Notes: generated by a model from the sequence alone, not told the origin. A stretch of DNA of 64,000 nt from Oscillospiraceae bacterium (GCA_017430455.1 JAFRMX010000007.1:1-64000); one strand, 5' to 3'. Positions 40,325 to 48,625 are shown, numbered from the stretch's first letter. Made by a program: numbers and translations.

Positions 40325-41593
40325 TCAGCCTGCGTAAGAAATGCAGGTATCCTGGAAGTTCTGCAGAGCTTCCATCAGCGCGGCATCGTCGGCGGTATCA
40401 TATTTGCCGGCAATGATGTCGTCGCCGAGTGCCTCTGCGAGGCTCCAGTATTCACCGGGGTACTGGCCTTGAGGCACAGTGAATGCGAGCTGAGCGCCCA
40501 GAGCAGCCAGAGCTTCGTCAGCCTGAACAGCGGGATCAGCCTTGGCAGCGATGTTGGAGGGGCCCCAGAAAACAACGTTGTAACGGGCAAGCTGGACATC
40601 GCCGCTGGAGAGGAAGAGGGCAAGGTCGTCGCAGAGGGCGAGCTTGGTCTCATCGGTCTGAGGCTTTACACCCAGAAGCTTGAATCCGCCGAAGCCTCCA
40701 AGCTGAGTAGCTGTGCCGTTGATCTCAACAGTGGGGAGCTTGGCGCAGGCGTAGTTCTCACCGAAAAGTTCCTTGGCTGCATCAGCGTCCCAGGTACCGT
40801 CAATGATAGCGGCAGCATTGGTGGCGTTAGAGACAGAAGATCCGTTGACGAAAGCGGGAGACTTGTGAAGAGCAATCAAAGCTTTCAGAGCACCGAGACC
40901 GGCCTCGGAAGCATAGTCAATATTGCACGCAGTGAAGGCGCCGGAATCGTCAGTGTCATAGGTCAGGGTGCAGCCGGCGCCGAAGAAGAATGCGGGCATA
41001 TACCAGCCGCTGCGCAGGTCGTAGTAAAAGCTCTTGCCGGCTGCTTCACAGTCTGCAATTATACCTTCGAGTGTAGAAGGATCGCTTATGACGGACTTGT
41101 CGTAGTAGAGGAAGTAACCGTTGTCGGAGGTCAGGGGGTAGGCGTAAACAGTGCCTGCCATTGTGGCTGCAGCGACGGAACCGGCGTCATTTTCCTCGGC
41201 GACGATGGCGGCGTTCTCGTCAGAGAGAGGGATCAGCGCGTCGGCGGCAACCAGACGGGCCAGCTGGTCCTGCGGGAAGCCGAAAATGTCAGCGCCTGCT
41301 TCGACGTCCATCAGCATGTTGGAGGCGGCATCACCCTCGCCGACGGGCTCGACGCTGACGGTGTAGCCGGCATATTCGGGATGGTCAGCCATAAAGCTGG
41401 CGACCTGTTCCTTAGTGAAGTCGACGACAGCCTCGGCGACCCAGATCTTCAGGGTGCCTGTTGCGGCGGGCTCTTCTGCAGGAGCGGCCTCCTGTGCGGG
41501 TGCGGCTTCCTGTGCAGGTGCTGCAGCCTGTCCGCAGGCTGCAAGAGCAAATACCATACAGAGAGCCAGAAGAAGTGCTAAATACTTTTTCAT
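40325..41593 (-). CDS. MalE-like sugar-binding lipoprotein of an ABC transporter
   Basis: Extracellular solute-binding protein (maltose/maltodextrin type). Signal MKKYLALLLALCMVFALAAC with lipobox LAAC, then an Ala/Pro/Glu linker (about residues 22-46) made of repeated APAQEA units that spaces the binding domain from the membrane. The mature domain opens LKIWVAEAVVDFTKEQVASF and includes AGADIFGFPQDQLARLVAAD and AYPLTSDNGYFLYYD, typical of MalE. Length 422 aa. The first gene of the operon; AAAGGA lies 7 bases before the ATG. Confidence 0.93.
   Translation of the reverse strand: MKKYLALLLALCMVFALAACGQAAAPAQEAAPAQEAAPAEEPAATGTLKIWVAEAVVDFTKEQVASFMADHPEYAGYTVSVEPVGEGDAASNMLMDVEAGADIFGFPQDQLARLVAADALIPLSDENAAIVAEENDAGSVAAATMAGTVYAYPLTSDNGYFLYYDKSVISDPSTLEGIIADCEAAGKSFYYDLRSGWYMPAFFFGAGCTLTYDTDDSGAFTACNIDYASEAGLGALKALIALHKSPAFVNGSSVSNATNAAAIIDGTWDADAAKELFGENYACAKLPTVEINGTATQLGGFGGFKLLGVKPQTDETKLALCDDLALFLSSGDVQLARYNVVFWGPSNIAAKADPAVQADEALAALGAQLAFTVPQGQYPGEYWSLAEALGDDIIAGKYDTADDAALMEALQNFQDTCISYAG
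41484..41519. repeat. Two tandem 18-bp repeats in the malE linker
   Basis: Copies at 41484-41501 and 41502-41519 differ at two positions, and a partial third follows. They encode the APAQEA units of the lipoprotein linker, and slippage could change linker length. Confidence 0.65.
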
Positions 41594-41654
41594 TTTGGTA
41601 GTCCTTTCTATTTTTTCCCGCTGTGCGGGTAATATACTGCTTCAAAAAATGCAT

Positions 41655-41672
41655 GGCTCTGTCACCAAAGCC
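41655..41672 (-). other. Hairpin at the 5' end of the malE mRNA
   Basis: On the minus strand GGCTTTG-GTGA-CAGAGCC: a 7-bp stem (one G-U) closed by a GNRA-type loop, within a few bases of the predicted transcription start (about 41675). Such 5' hairpins protect mRNAs. Confidence 0.5.
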
Positions 41673-41681
41673 TAAATTTAG

Positions 41682-41709
41682 ATTATATCAAAACCGATGG
41701 CATTGTCAA
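41682..41709 (-). promoter_or_regulatory. Promoter of the malE-malF-malG-amylase operon
   Basis: Minus strand: TTGACA (41704-41709), 16-base spacer, TATAAT (41682-41687). The -35 box lies between the arms of a palindrome (41697-41730). Confidence 0.8.
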
Positions 41710-41730
41710 CGAATCCGTCGGCAATGCCAT
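41697..41730. promoter_or_regulatory. 34-bp imperfect palindrome, candidate operator
   Basis: ATGGCATTG (41697-41705) and CAATGCCAT (41722-41730) are perfect 9-base arms 16 bases apart, with partial inner symmetry, overlapping the spacer and -35 box of the malE promoter. A sugar-responsive repressor is expected; none is encoded nearby. Confidence 0.5.
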
Positions 41731-41810
41731 TTGATTTCAGCAGTTTGAACAAATTCAGTTAAAAATTTTTGTGCAATCTGTCAGAAGAACTCCTGCATTT
41801 TTTCGATATC

Positions 41811-43949
41811 TCATTTTACTTTAAAACTTATTGTCACGCTCTCAAATCCCGGAGACGAGATCTTTATTAAGCCCGCTCCCTTATCCCCTGTTGTTCCGAC
41901 ATATACTCCCGTCATTCCACCCTCTGCCGTAACAATATCCGGACCCAGAAGTCTGACCGATCCTTCTGCTTCGATCTTTAACGGAATCTGAGCGTAAGAA
42001 GCAGTGCAGCCGTTTTTGTCCTTTATTATGATGCGTATGGCAGATGCGTCATATTTATCGCCTTCGGTGAGAGTGATGCAGCTCAAATCCGTCTCGATGT
42101 GAAGCTCGGCGGAAGGACTTCTCGTAACGGATGAAACGACTTCCCCGTCCTTTACCGCATCGAAGCGCCATACGGCGCTCTGTCCTCCCCAGTCGTTGAC
42201 TCCCGCCTCAAAGGGCATCGGGCCGTGCGGAAGAGCCTTAAAAGGAGTTTCCGATATTTCTCTGTCAAGAACCCCGTCCCTGTAGACCAGGACCTTATCC
42301 GCATTTGTAAATAAATATACGGTTCCGACTTCCGTTGCGCTGTAGTCGCCGATCGCCATCGGAGAACCTATTTCCAAGACAGCACCTTCATCGCCCTGGC
42401 TCGCGTAGAGGGCAGCTGCGGTTTTGGGGTTTCTGAACGCGTCCATAACACCGTGGTAGCAGATCCTGTCTCCGGAACCGAAGTCCCTGTGTGTCGCATA
42501 ATCGAACATACACCAGCCGAAGCATCCGGCATGCTCGTTATCGGCCATGGCATCGTTCAATACACTGGCATGTCTTATCGCCTGCTGCTGGCGCTTCAGC
42601 CACGGGTCAAAAGCTTTGGTTGGAAACATATGCCCGTTGTGCTCTGAAATAAGAAAAGCTTTTGACATGTCGGGAGTGACATCATACTTTTTCAAAACCC
42701 CGCCGTTTTCTCCGTTATGCGAAAAATCATTAAAAGTATAAACATCTTCCAGAAGACTCGATTTCGTAATATATCGGACTCCGCCTGTCTGTCTTGAAGG
42801 GTCGAGCTCACGAGCTAGTCTGTTTGTGCGTCTGTAAAACGCGTCATTGTCCTGACTCTCATTGATTCTCACTCCCCAGAGGATGACAGAAGGATGATTT
42901 CTGTACTGCTCTATCATCTCGCGCACATTCTCTACAGCCTGATCCTGCCAGCTCAGATCTCCGATATGCTGCCAACCGGGAATCTCGGTAAATACCAGCA
43001 ATCCCTCCCTGTCACACTCGTCGATAAAATACTGGCTTTGGGGATAATGTGATGTCCGTACAGCCGTGCACCCGAGCTCATGCTTTAAGATATAAGCGTC
43101 CTGCCTCTGGAGTCTCTCCGGAGCAGCATAGCCTATATACGGATAACACTGGTGACGGTTCAGGCCTCTCAGGAAAGTCTTTTTCCCATTCAGATAGAAG
43201 CCGTCCGCTTTGAATTCGGCTCTTCTGAAGCCGAATCTCTCTGTTTTTTCATCCGTTTCCCCGTCTGTGAGCACGGCTTTGCAGGTATATATGTTCGGGT
43301 TATCGATATCCCACAACTTCGCGTTTTCGACCGGGATATCGAAGTTCCTCTCATTTCCGGTGTACAGACCGACCGTCTCCCCTTCCGGGGAAACTATCCG
43401 TGCCTCCAGACTGCCTCCCGTTTCTGAAGTCATTACTCTGCAGTGAACGATTCCGTCATCGGAGGCGTAAACAAAGAGGTCTTCAATGTGATTTTCGGGC
43501 CTTACATCGAGCCACGCCTCCCTGTACAGTCCCCCGTATGTAAGATAATCGATTACAAACCCGAAAGGCGGAACAGCTTTGTTTTCCGTGCAGTCCAGCT
43601 TGACGGCAAGCTCGTTTCTGCTTCCGATCTTCAGTTCTTCCGTAAGTTCTGTCCTGAAAGCGGTATATCCGCATCTGTGGCTGCCGAGCTCTTTCCCGTT
43701 TAAAAAAACGGTCGCGATATGCGCTGCTCCGTCGAGCTGAAGAAAGACTCTCTTTCCGGCCCAATCCGCAGGAGCATCGATTATTCTCCGGTATCCGCAC
43801 ACAGTCTCATAGTCCGAGGGAGAGCTGCAATGAAGAGGAAGTTCCTTTACATTATGAGGCAGCCTCACGCTTTCCGCTTCCGTTTCAAAGCGGGCAAATT
43901 CCTCGCTCCAGGTATAGTCAAACTCCCAGCCGTTACATAAACTTATCAT
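41811..43949 (-). CDS. Glycoside hydrolase family 2 (beta-galactosidase/glucuronidase type)
   Basis: Retaining GH2 enzyme of 712 residues without a signal peptide, so probably cytoplasmic. N-terminal jelly-roll (about 1-170: GYRRIIDAPADWAGKRVFLQ, then LDGAAHIATVFLNGKELGSH and CGYTAF), an Ig-like domain, then the TIM barrel from about 260 (GFYLNGKKTFLRGLNRHQCY). Acid/base Glu is in WGVRINESQDND, where many relatives have WSxGNE; the nucleophile Glu is in LISEHNGHMFP. A C-terminal beta domain follows. Start 43949 is supported by CGGAG 5 bases upstream; the longer frame has none. Substrate not deducible. Confidence 0.9.
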   Translation of the reverse strand: MISLCNGWEFDYTWSEEFARFETEAESVRLPHNVKELPLHCSSPSDYETVCGYRRIIDAPADWAGKRVFLQLDGAAHIATVFLNGKELGSHRCGYTAFRTELTEELKIGSRNELAVKLDCTENKAVPPFGFVIDYLTYGGLYREAWLDVRPENHIEDLFVYASDDGIVHCRVMTSETGGSLEARIVSPEGETVGLYTGNERNFDIPVENAKLWDIDNPNIYTCKAVLTDGETDEKTERFGFRRAEFKADGFYLNGKKTFLRGLNRHQCYPYIGYAAPERLQRQDAYILKHELGCTAVRTSHYPQSQYFIDECDREGLLVFTEIPGWQHIGDLSWQDQAVENVREMIEQYRNHPSVILWGVRINESQDNDAFYRRTNRLARELDPSRQTGGVRYITKSSLLEDVYTFNDFSHNGENGGVLKKYDVTPDMSKAFLISEHNGHMFPTKAFDPWLKRQQQAIRHASVLNDAMADNEHAGCFGWCMFDYATHRDFGSGDRICYHGVMDAFRNPKTAAALYASQGDEGAVLEIGSPMAIGDYSATEVGTVYLFTNADKVLVYRDGVLDREISETPFKALPHGPMPFEAGVNDWGGQSAVWRFDAVKDGEVVSSVTRSPSAELHIETDLSCITLTEGDKYDASAIRIIIKDKNGCTASYAQIPLKIEAEGSVRLLGPDIVTAEGGMTGVYVGTTGDKGAGLIKISSPGFESVTISFKVK

Positions 43950-43994
43950 GTTTTCTCCGTTTTCTGTCTTTCTCAAAACCCTGAAATACAATTT

Positions 43995-44023
43995 ATAATA
44001 GCATTCATTTAACCCGAAGGCAA
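43995..44023 (-). promoter_or_regulatory. Promoter of the GH2 gene
   Basis: Minus strand: TTGCCT (44018-44023), 17-base spacer, TATTAT (43995-44000) with TG one base before the -10 box (extended -10). Leader of about 40 bases. Confidence 0.6.
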
Positions 44024-44089
44024 TTAGAATCATTTATGTCTCTGATATAAAAAGAGCCAGAACATTCAATGAAATATACCGGTTACTGC

Positions 44090-44341
44090 ATTGATGACAG
44101 CATATAGTCGGGTGACAGCTTGAAGAACAAGCTGTCACCGCTCAAAGCATTGAAAACACAGGATTGATGACAGGATGACAGCTCAAGTGCTGCTGTCACC
44201 CTATAGGTTTACATAATAATTGATGACAGCTGGGGCTGTCATACACTTTTACTGTCATGCTGTCATCTCCCTTGCGCCGCAAGGGTTTGAAGGGTGACAG
44301 CTGCTTTTTTGAGCTGTCACCCGCTTTGAACTGTCATCAAT
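44090..44341. repeat. Array of palindromic TGACAG modules with terminal inverted repeats
   Basis: The 11-mer ATTGATGACAG occurs at 44090, 44163 and 44219, and inverted at 44331-44341, so the region is bounded by perfect 11-base inverted repeats. Each copy is followed inward by a hairpin built on GGTGACAGC/GCTGTCACC. Stems: 44111-44122 with 44128-44139 (12 bp); 44176-44182 with 44192-44198; 44224-44230 with 44235-44241; 44292-44302 with 44312-44322 (11 bp). An unrelated hairpin (CCCTTGCG/CGCAAGGG) sits at 44269-44285. No ORF is present. It is not a CRISPR: the units are unequal and self-complementary. A REP/BIME-like or MITE-like repeat is the best description; function unknown. Confidence 0.85.
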
Positions 44342-45266
44342 AATCTGTTTTCGGAACAAACATCAGATTCACATCCACGGGGCCTTCGACGCCGGGGACG
44401 GAAGCATCGGTCGTATACTGCCAGATATCGTGCGAGTAATAGAATCTCGGAATCGAATCGCCCTCAATAAGCGGATTCGAGACCCAGAGCATATAATCCG
44501 AAAGCTCCTTCATGTGATACCAGTAATAGCCCTGCACACGGTTTAAGTACAGGCAGGGCTTATAGCCCTTGGCCTCTATCACAGTCAGAAAGGCCTTGGG
44601 AAGCGATGTGAGAAGGTCTTTATTCTTTCCTTTTCCTGTCTCACGGTCGATAAGTCCGTCGATTCGGGTGCTCGGCTCGTTTTCCACGCGCTCCAGATCG
44701 TAGGCGACAGGGAGATCTATCTCCTTGTCTTTTATTATATCCAGGAGAAATTCCGCCTCCTCCGCGGCTTCGGTCGCGTTCACAGCCTGGGAGAAGAAGT
44801 AGACGCCTACCTTGAGACCGGCTGCTTTCGCACCCTCATAATTCGTTTCGAACCATGGGTCCTTAAACAGCCCGCCCTCGGTACAGCCTCTGCGGCCGGC
44901 TCTTATGTAAGCAAAGGACATCCCGGAGTTTTTTACAGCGTTCCAGTCAACATTATACTGGTGCTCCGAGACGTCTATTCCTCTCTCGGCCGTATAAGCG
45001 CTTCCCGTATATACAGGGGCTCCGCCCTCGAGCGTCATGTCCTCTTCGCCGATCGTATTCACGGGAACGCCTTCCTCAGGCGTCATCCAGACAAAATTGA
45101 ATCCGTCCCAGATATAGACCATGCCCTCATGGGGATCGACGGAGACCTCTTCTTTCCTTTCCGCAGTGTTTCTCAGCCTGCCTTTGGAAAATACGGCAAT
45201 GACCGCAAAAGCGGCGACGGCAAGAACAACAATAAACAATATCAGACCTGAAATATTTCTTCTCAT
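44337..45266 (-). CDS. GH25 lysozyme (N-acetylmuramidase) with N-terminal membrane anchor
   Basis: Peptidoglycan hydrolase cleaving the N-acetylmuramic acid beta-1,4 bond. Residues 7-26 form a membrane helix (signal anchor), then an acidic linker. A GH25 barrel from about residue 95 has ERGIDVSEHQ (catalytic Asp98) and LPVAYDLERVE (Asp190, Glu192), plus FAYIRAGRRGCTEGG. Length 309 aa. The ATG at 45266 has no Shine-Dalgarno but sits 6 bases after an extended -10 box, so the mRNA is predicted leaderless. The stop TGA (44339-44337) falls inside the right terminal repeat of the palindromic array. Confidence 0.9.
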   Translation of the reverse strand: MRRNISGLILFIVVLAVAAFAVIAVFSKGRLRNTAERKEEVSVDPHEGMVYIWDGFNFVWMTPEEGVPVNTIGEEDMTLEGGAPVYTGSAYTAERGIDVSEHQYNVDWNAVKNSGMSFAYIRAGRRGCTEGGLFKDPWFETNYEGAKAAGLKVGVYFFSQAVNATEAAEEAEFLLDIIKDKEIDLPVAYDLERVENEPSTRIDGLIDRETGKGKNKDLLTSLPKAFLTVIEAKGYKPCLYLNRVQGYYWYHMKELSDYMLWVSNPLIEGDSIPRFYYSHDIWQYTTDASVPGVEGPVDVNLMFVPKTDY

Positions 45267-45272
45267 AGAGGG

Positions 45273-45301
45273 ATAATAACATAAAGCATCTTTCAATGCA
45301 A
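45273..45301 (-). promoter_or_regulatory. Promoter of the lysozyme gene, leaderless type
   Basis: Minus strand: TTGCAT (45296-45301), 17-base spacer, TATTAT (45273-45278) with TG one base upstream, then 6 bases to the ATG at 45266. Confidence 0.75.
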
Positions 45302-45302
45302 T

Positions 45303-45331
45303 TTGCACTTTTATATCTGTTGTGATAGAAT
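45303..45331 (+). promoter_or_regulatory. Promoter of trmB, leaderless type, back to back with the lysozyme promoter
   Basis: TTGCAC (45303-45308), 17-base spacer, TAGAAT (45326-45331), then 7 bases to the ATG at 45339. Its -35 box is one base from the -35 box of the lysozyme promoter, so the two cannot be occupied independently. Confidence 0.72.
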
Positions 45332-45338
45332 CTCCGAC

Positions 45339-46052
45339 ATGAGAATGAGACACAAACCAAACCTGACAAAACGGATAGCAGAGTGCGAGGGCCTTCTCTT
45401 CGAAAGTCCGGAGGGCTTTAAAGGCGACTGGAGAAAAGCGCTCAAATATGAAAAAATGGCGCTCGAGATCGGCTGCGGCAAGGGCGCTTTCACCTGCGAC
45501 ATCGCGGAAGCGAACCCGGATGTTCTGTTCATCGCGCTGGAAAAGGTCCCGGACGCCATGGTCACGGCCATGGAGAGAGTGCGCGACAGGGAGATAAAGA
45601 ACGTCTTTTTTATAGACAGGGACGCTGCAAACATAAACGACATGTTCGATACCGACGAGGTTGATATAATATATATCAATTTCTGCGACCCCTGGCCCAA
45701 GAGCAGAGACGCCAAGTTCCGCCTCACCGCCCCGTCGTTTCTGAGGAGCTATGCCGACATCCTTCCTATAGGGGGCGAGATCAGATTCAAGACGGACAAT
45801 CTGCCGCTTTTCGAATGGAGCATCGGTCAGTTCAAAGCCGAGGGCTGGGCTTTAAAGGATACAACAAATGATCTTCATGCTTCCGGTATATCCGATTTCA
45901 TGACAGACTATGAGATAAAGTTCATGCAGCAGGGAGTGCCAATAAACCGTCTGACTGCTGTAAGACGGGATGAGACCTTCACCAGGAAAGCAGGGACTCC
46001 TGAAAGACTCAGAAACGCATCACTAAGCGACGCGAGAGGAAATGCAAAATGA
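45339..46052 (+). CDS. trmB: tRNA (guanine-46-N7)-methyltransferase
   Basis: Makes m7G46 in the tRNA variable loop using SAM. It begins MRMRHKPNLTKRIAECEG, as TrmB proteins do. The SAM motif is LEIGCGKGAFTCDIA (about 43-57), the acidic motif ALEKVPDAMVTAMERV, and the catalytic region INFCDPWPKSRDAKFRLTAP (about 117-136). It also has FKTDNLPLFEWSI and the end INRLTAVRRDE. Length 237 aa. No ribosome site precedes the ATG; a leaderless mRNA is predicted. The stop overlaps the xth ATG (ATGA). Confidence 0.95.
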   Translation: MRMRHKPNLTKRIAECEGLLFESPEGFKGDWRKALKYEKMALEIGCGKGAFTCDIAEANPDVLFIALEKVPDAMVTAMERVRDREIKNVFFIDRDAANINDMFDTDEVDIIYINFCDPWPKSRDAKFRLTAPSFLRSYADILPIGGEIRFKTDNLPLFEWSIGQFKAEGWALKDTTNDLHASGISDFMTDYEIKFMQQGVPINRLTAVRRDETFTRKAGTPERLRNASLSDARGNAK

Positions 46053-46810
46053 GATTTATATCCTGGAATGTAAACGGGCTCCGGGCTGCCTGTAAAAAAG
46101 GCTTCGAGGAGAGCTTCAGAGGACTCGACGCGGATTTTTTCTGCATTCAGGAGACAAAGCTGCAGGAAGGCCAGATCGACCTCAGCTTTGAAGGCTATGA
46201 GTCCTACTGGAACTATGCCGAGAAGAAGGGTTATTCCGGCACCTGTATTTTCACAAAACATTCTCCCCTTTCCGTAAAATACGGCATAGATGTCCCGGAG
46301 CTGGACACTGAGGGCAGGACAGTTACTCTGGAATATGATAAGTTTTTCCTTGTCTGCGTATACACACCCAATGCCCAGCCGGAGCTGAAGAGGCTTGATT
46401 TCCGCATGGAGTGGGAAAAGGCTTTCAGGGATTATCTGTGTGCTCTGGATAAGAATAAGGGCGTCATAGTCTGTGGGGACCTGAACGTCGCCCACGAAGA
46501 GATAGACCTCAAGAATCCGAAGGAAAATATAGGAAATCCGGGCTTTTCTTATGAGGAGCGCGAAAAGTTCTCCGAGCTTCTCGGCGCGGGCTTTACGGAT
46601 ACTTTCAGATATCTCTATCCCGACCTTACAGGCGCGTATTCCTGGTGGAGCTACAGAGCAGCCGCCAGAGAGAGGAACATAGGCTGGAGAATAGACTATT
46701 TTCTTGTCTCCGACAGAATGAAGGACAGCATAAAGAGCGCCTATATCCTCCCCGAGATCCATGGCTCCGACCACTGCCCTGTCGGCCTCGATCTGTTTGG
46801 CGATGCTTAA
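46049..46810 (+). CDS. xth: Exodeoxyribonuclease III (AP endonuclease)
   Basis: Cuts abasic sites in base-excision repair. ExoIII-family metal and catalytic motifs are all seen: ISWNVNGLRAACKKGF (Asn7), FFCIQETKLQEG (Glu), YSGTCIFTK, VYTPNAQ, VCGDLNVAHEEIDLKNPKEN (Asp/Asn), YSWWSYRAAARERNIGWRID and the catalytic GSDHCPVGLDL (Asp-His). Length 253 aa. It sits between two tRNA-modification genes and overlaps both. Confidence 0.96.
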   Translation: MRFISWNVNGLRAACKKGFEESFRGLDADFFCIQETKLQEGQIDLSFEGYESYWNYAEKKGYSGTCIFTKHSPLSVKYGIDVPELDTEGRTVTLEYDKFFLVCVYTPNAQPELKRLDFRMEWEKAFRDYLCALDKNKGVIVCGDLNVAHEEIDLKNPKENIGNPGFSYEEREKFSELLGAGFTDTFRYLYPDLTGAYSWWSYRAAARERNIGWRIDYFLVSDRMKDSIKSAYILPEIHGSDHCPVGLDLFGDA

Positions 46811-47774
46811 ACTCGGCAGCACAGAGATTAAAGGACGTTTTTCTCTTGCGCCCATGGCGGGCGTGAGCGATTTTGCCTTTCGAGAGATATGCTCGTCCAT
46901 GGGGGCGGCGCTGACCGTGACAGAAATGGTAAGCGCGAAGGCTCTGGTCTATAAAGACGAAAAAACCAAGTCGCTCCTTTACTCCTCCGGGAAAGACATG
47001 CCGCTTGCCTGCCAGATCTTCGGGCACGAGCCCGATGTAATGGCGGAAGCGGCGTCTCTCGCGTTGGAGATATCCAAAGCGCAGATACTCGATATAAATA
47101 TGGGCTGTCCCGTGGGCAAGATAGTCAGAGCCGGAGACGGAAGCGCACTTATGAACGACCTTCCCCTCGCATCGTCGATCATAAAGGCTGTAAAAGCAGC
47201 CGTTTCAGTCCCGGTGACAGTCAAATTCCGCAAGGGGCCGGACAGCGGGCATGTAAATGCAGTGGAATTTGCGAAGATGTGTGAATACTCCGGAGCCGAC
47301 ATGATCTGCGTACACGGCAGGACCAGAGTCCAGATGTACTCTGGCCGCTCGGATCCGGATATAATAAGAGATGTGAAAAAAGCTGTTAAGATACCTGTCT
47401 CCGCCAACGGAGATATCTTTACGGCGGAGGACGCGGTTCATATTTTAAAATACACGGGTTGCGATATGGCTGCTGTCGCCAGAGGTTCATTTGGAAACCC
47501 CTGGATATTCAGGGAAGCGAACGCGCTTTTAAACGGCTCAGAAATACCCGCTCCGCCTTCTCTTGCCGAAAAAATGGACACTGCTTTTGCACAGATCGAA
47601 AGACTTGCCGGGATTACCGGCGAGAGATACGCGCTTCTGGAGGCCAGGCACCAGGTGCCCTGGTATCTGCACGGAGTGGCCCACTCGGGGGTATACAAAG
47701 AAGCGCTGGTGCGCGTGAGTACGCTTGAGGAGCTCAAAAAAATATGCAGAGATATAAAGAGAGACCTTAAATGA
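46803..47774 (+). CDS. dus: tRNA-dihydrouridine synthase
   Basis: FMN-dependent reduction of uridines in the tRNA D-loop. TIM-barrel signatures: FSLAPMAGVSDFAFR (FMN site), MVSAKALVY, QIFGHEPDVMAEAA, LDINMGCPVGKIVRAGDGSA (catalytic Cys), VHGRTRVQMYSGRSD, SANGDIFTAEDAV and AVARGSFGNPWIF. The ATG at 46803 overlaps the xth stop (ATGCTTAA); the frame extends upstream into xth but the shorter start fits the family. Length 323 aa. Confidence 0.95.
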   Translation: MLKLGSTEIKGRFSLAPMAGVSDFAFREICSSMGAALTVTEMVSAKALVYKDEKTKSLLYSSGKDMPLACQIFGHEPDVMAEAASLALEISKAQILDINMGCPVGKIVRAGDGSALMNDLPLASSIIKAVKAAVSVPVTVKFRKGPDSGHVNAVEFAKMCEYSGADMICVHGRTRVQMYSGRSDPDIIRDVKKAVKIPVSANGDIFTAEDAVHILKYTGCDMAAVARGSFGNPWIFREANALLNGSEIPAPPSLAEKMDTAFAQIERLAGITGERYALLEARHQVPWYLHGVAHSGVYKEALVRVSTLEELKKICRDIKRDLK

Positions 47775-48625
47775 CCGAAGAGAAAGCATATGCAAAACTG
47801 AATATCTCACTGGACGTGCTCTCAAAGAGAGAGGACGGCTATCATGAGCTCAGGATGATCATGCAGAGCATTTCTCTATGCGATACTGTCTTCATAGATC
47901 AGGATACAAGCGGGATCATTTCTTCCTCTTCAAATTTCGGATATATCCCCGGCGATATCAAAAACCTTGCCGTTGCAGCAGCTTCGATGTTTTTCGAAGA
48001 GGCAGGCATAAAAGACGGGCTCAGGATCAGGCTTGAAAAAAGAATACCCGTCGGCTCAGGCATGGCGGGAGGGTCCTCGGACGCTGCTGCAGTACTGAGA
48101 GCGCTCGACAGGCTCTACTCTGGCGCGCTTGAGAGGGACCGGCTCTTTGAGATAGCAAATAAAGTCGGGTCTGATGTCGCGTTCTGTCTTGAAGGCGGCA
48201 CCTGCCTCGCGGAGGGCAGAGGCGAAAAACTCAGCAAGCTGCCTCCTCTCCCGAACTGCTTTATTGCGGTTTGCAAACCATCCTTTTCCCTTTCGACTCC
48301 CGAGATGTACAGAAGACTGGACCATATCAGAAGAGTCTTTCATCCTGATACCGAAGGTATCATAACCGCGCTCGGAAAAGGCGATCTTACGGGAGTATCG
48401 CGGCGCATGTACAATGTATTCGAGGATATCGGAGGGAGGGAGTTCAATACCGTTAAAGAGATAAAGAACACATTCCTCGAAGAAGGTGCTCTCGGTGCGG
48501 TCATGACAGGCTCCGGCAGCGCCGTGTTCGGCGTATTCGATAAAGAAAAGTCGGCTGCTTCTGCTGCCGAAAAGCTGAAAAACACTTACTCCTTTTCCGC
48601 GCTTGCGGTACCCGTAAACAATTGA
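47771..48625 (+). CDS. ispE: 4-diphosphocytidyl-2-C-methyl-D-erythritol kinase
   Basis: Phosphorylates CDP-methylerythritol in the MEP isoprenoid pathway. GHMP kinase: AYAKLNISLDVLSKREDGYH (residues 6-25), the ATP loop VGSGMAGGSSDAAAVLRALD (about 96-115), DVAFCLEGGTCLAEGRGE and GAVMTGSGSAVFGVF near the end. Length 284 aa. The start overlaps the dus stop (ATGA). dxr and ispG of the same pathway are at 60-64 kb. Confidence 0.96.
   Translation: MTEEKAYAKLNISLDVLSKREDGYHELRMIMQSISLCDTVFIDQDTSGIISSSSNFGYIPGDIKNLAVAAASMFFEEAGIKDGLRIRLEKRIPVGSGMAGGSSDAAAVLRALDRLYSGALERDRLFEIANKVGSDVAFCLEGGTCLAEGRGEKLSKLPPLPNCFIAVCKPSFSLSTPEMYRRLDHIRRVFHPDTEGIITALGKGDLTGVSRRMYNVFEDIGGREFNTVKEIKNTFLEEGALGAVMTGSGSAVFGVFDKEKSAASAAEKLKNTYSFSALAVPVNN

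Noticed and set aside
40469-41581. Long open frame (370 codons) on the plus strand opposite malE
   Set aside because: Low-complexity Gly/Val/Cys-rich translation with no domain, mirror of the malE gene, which has a lipobox and a solute-binding fold.
44090-44341. CRISPR array
   Set aside because: Units are of unequal spacing, one copy is inverted, and the repeats are self-complementary with no spacers of uniform length; no cas genes.
45908-46900. Open frame of 330 codons on the minus strand over xth and the start of dus
   Set aside because: The plus-strand xth, trmB and dus genes carry full catalytic motifs; the antisense frame has none.
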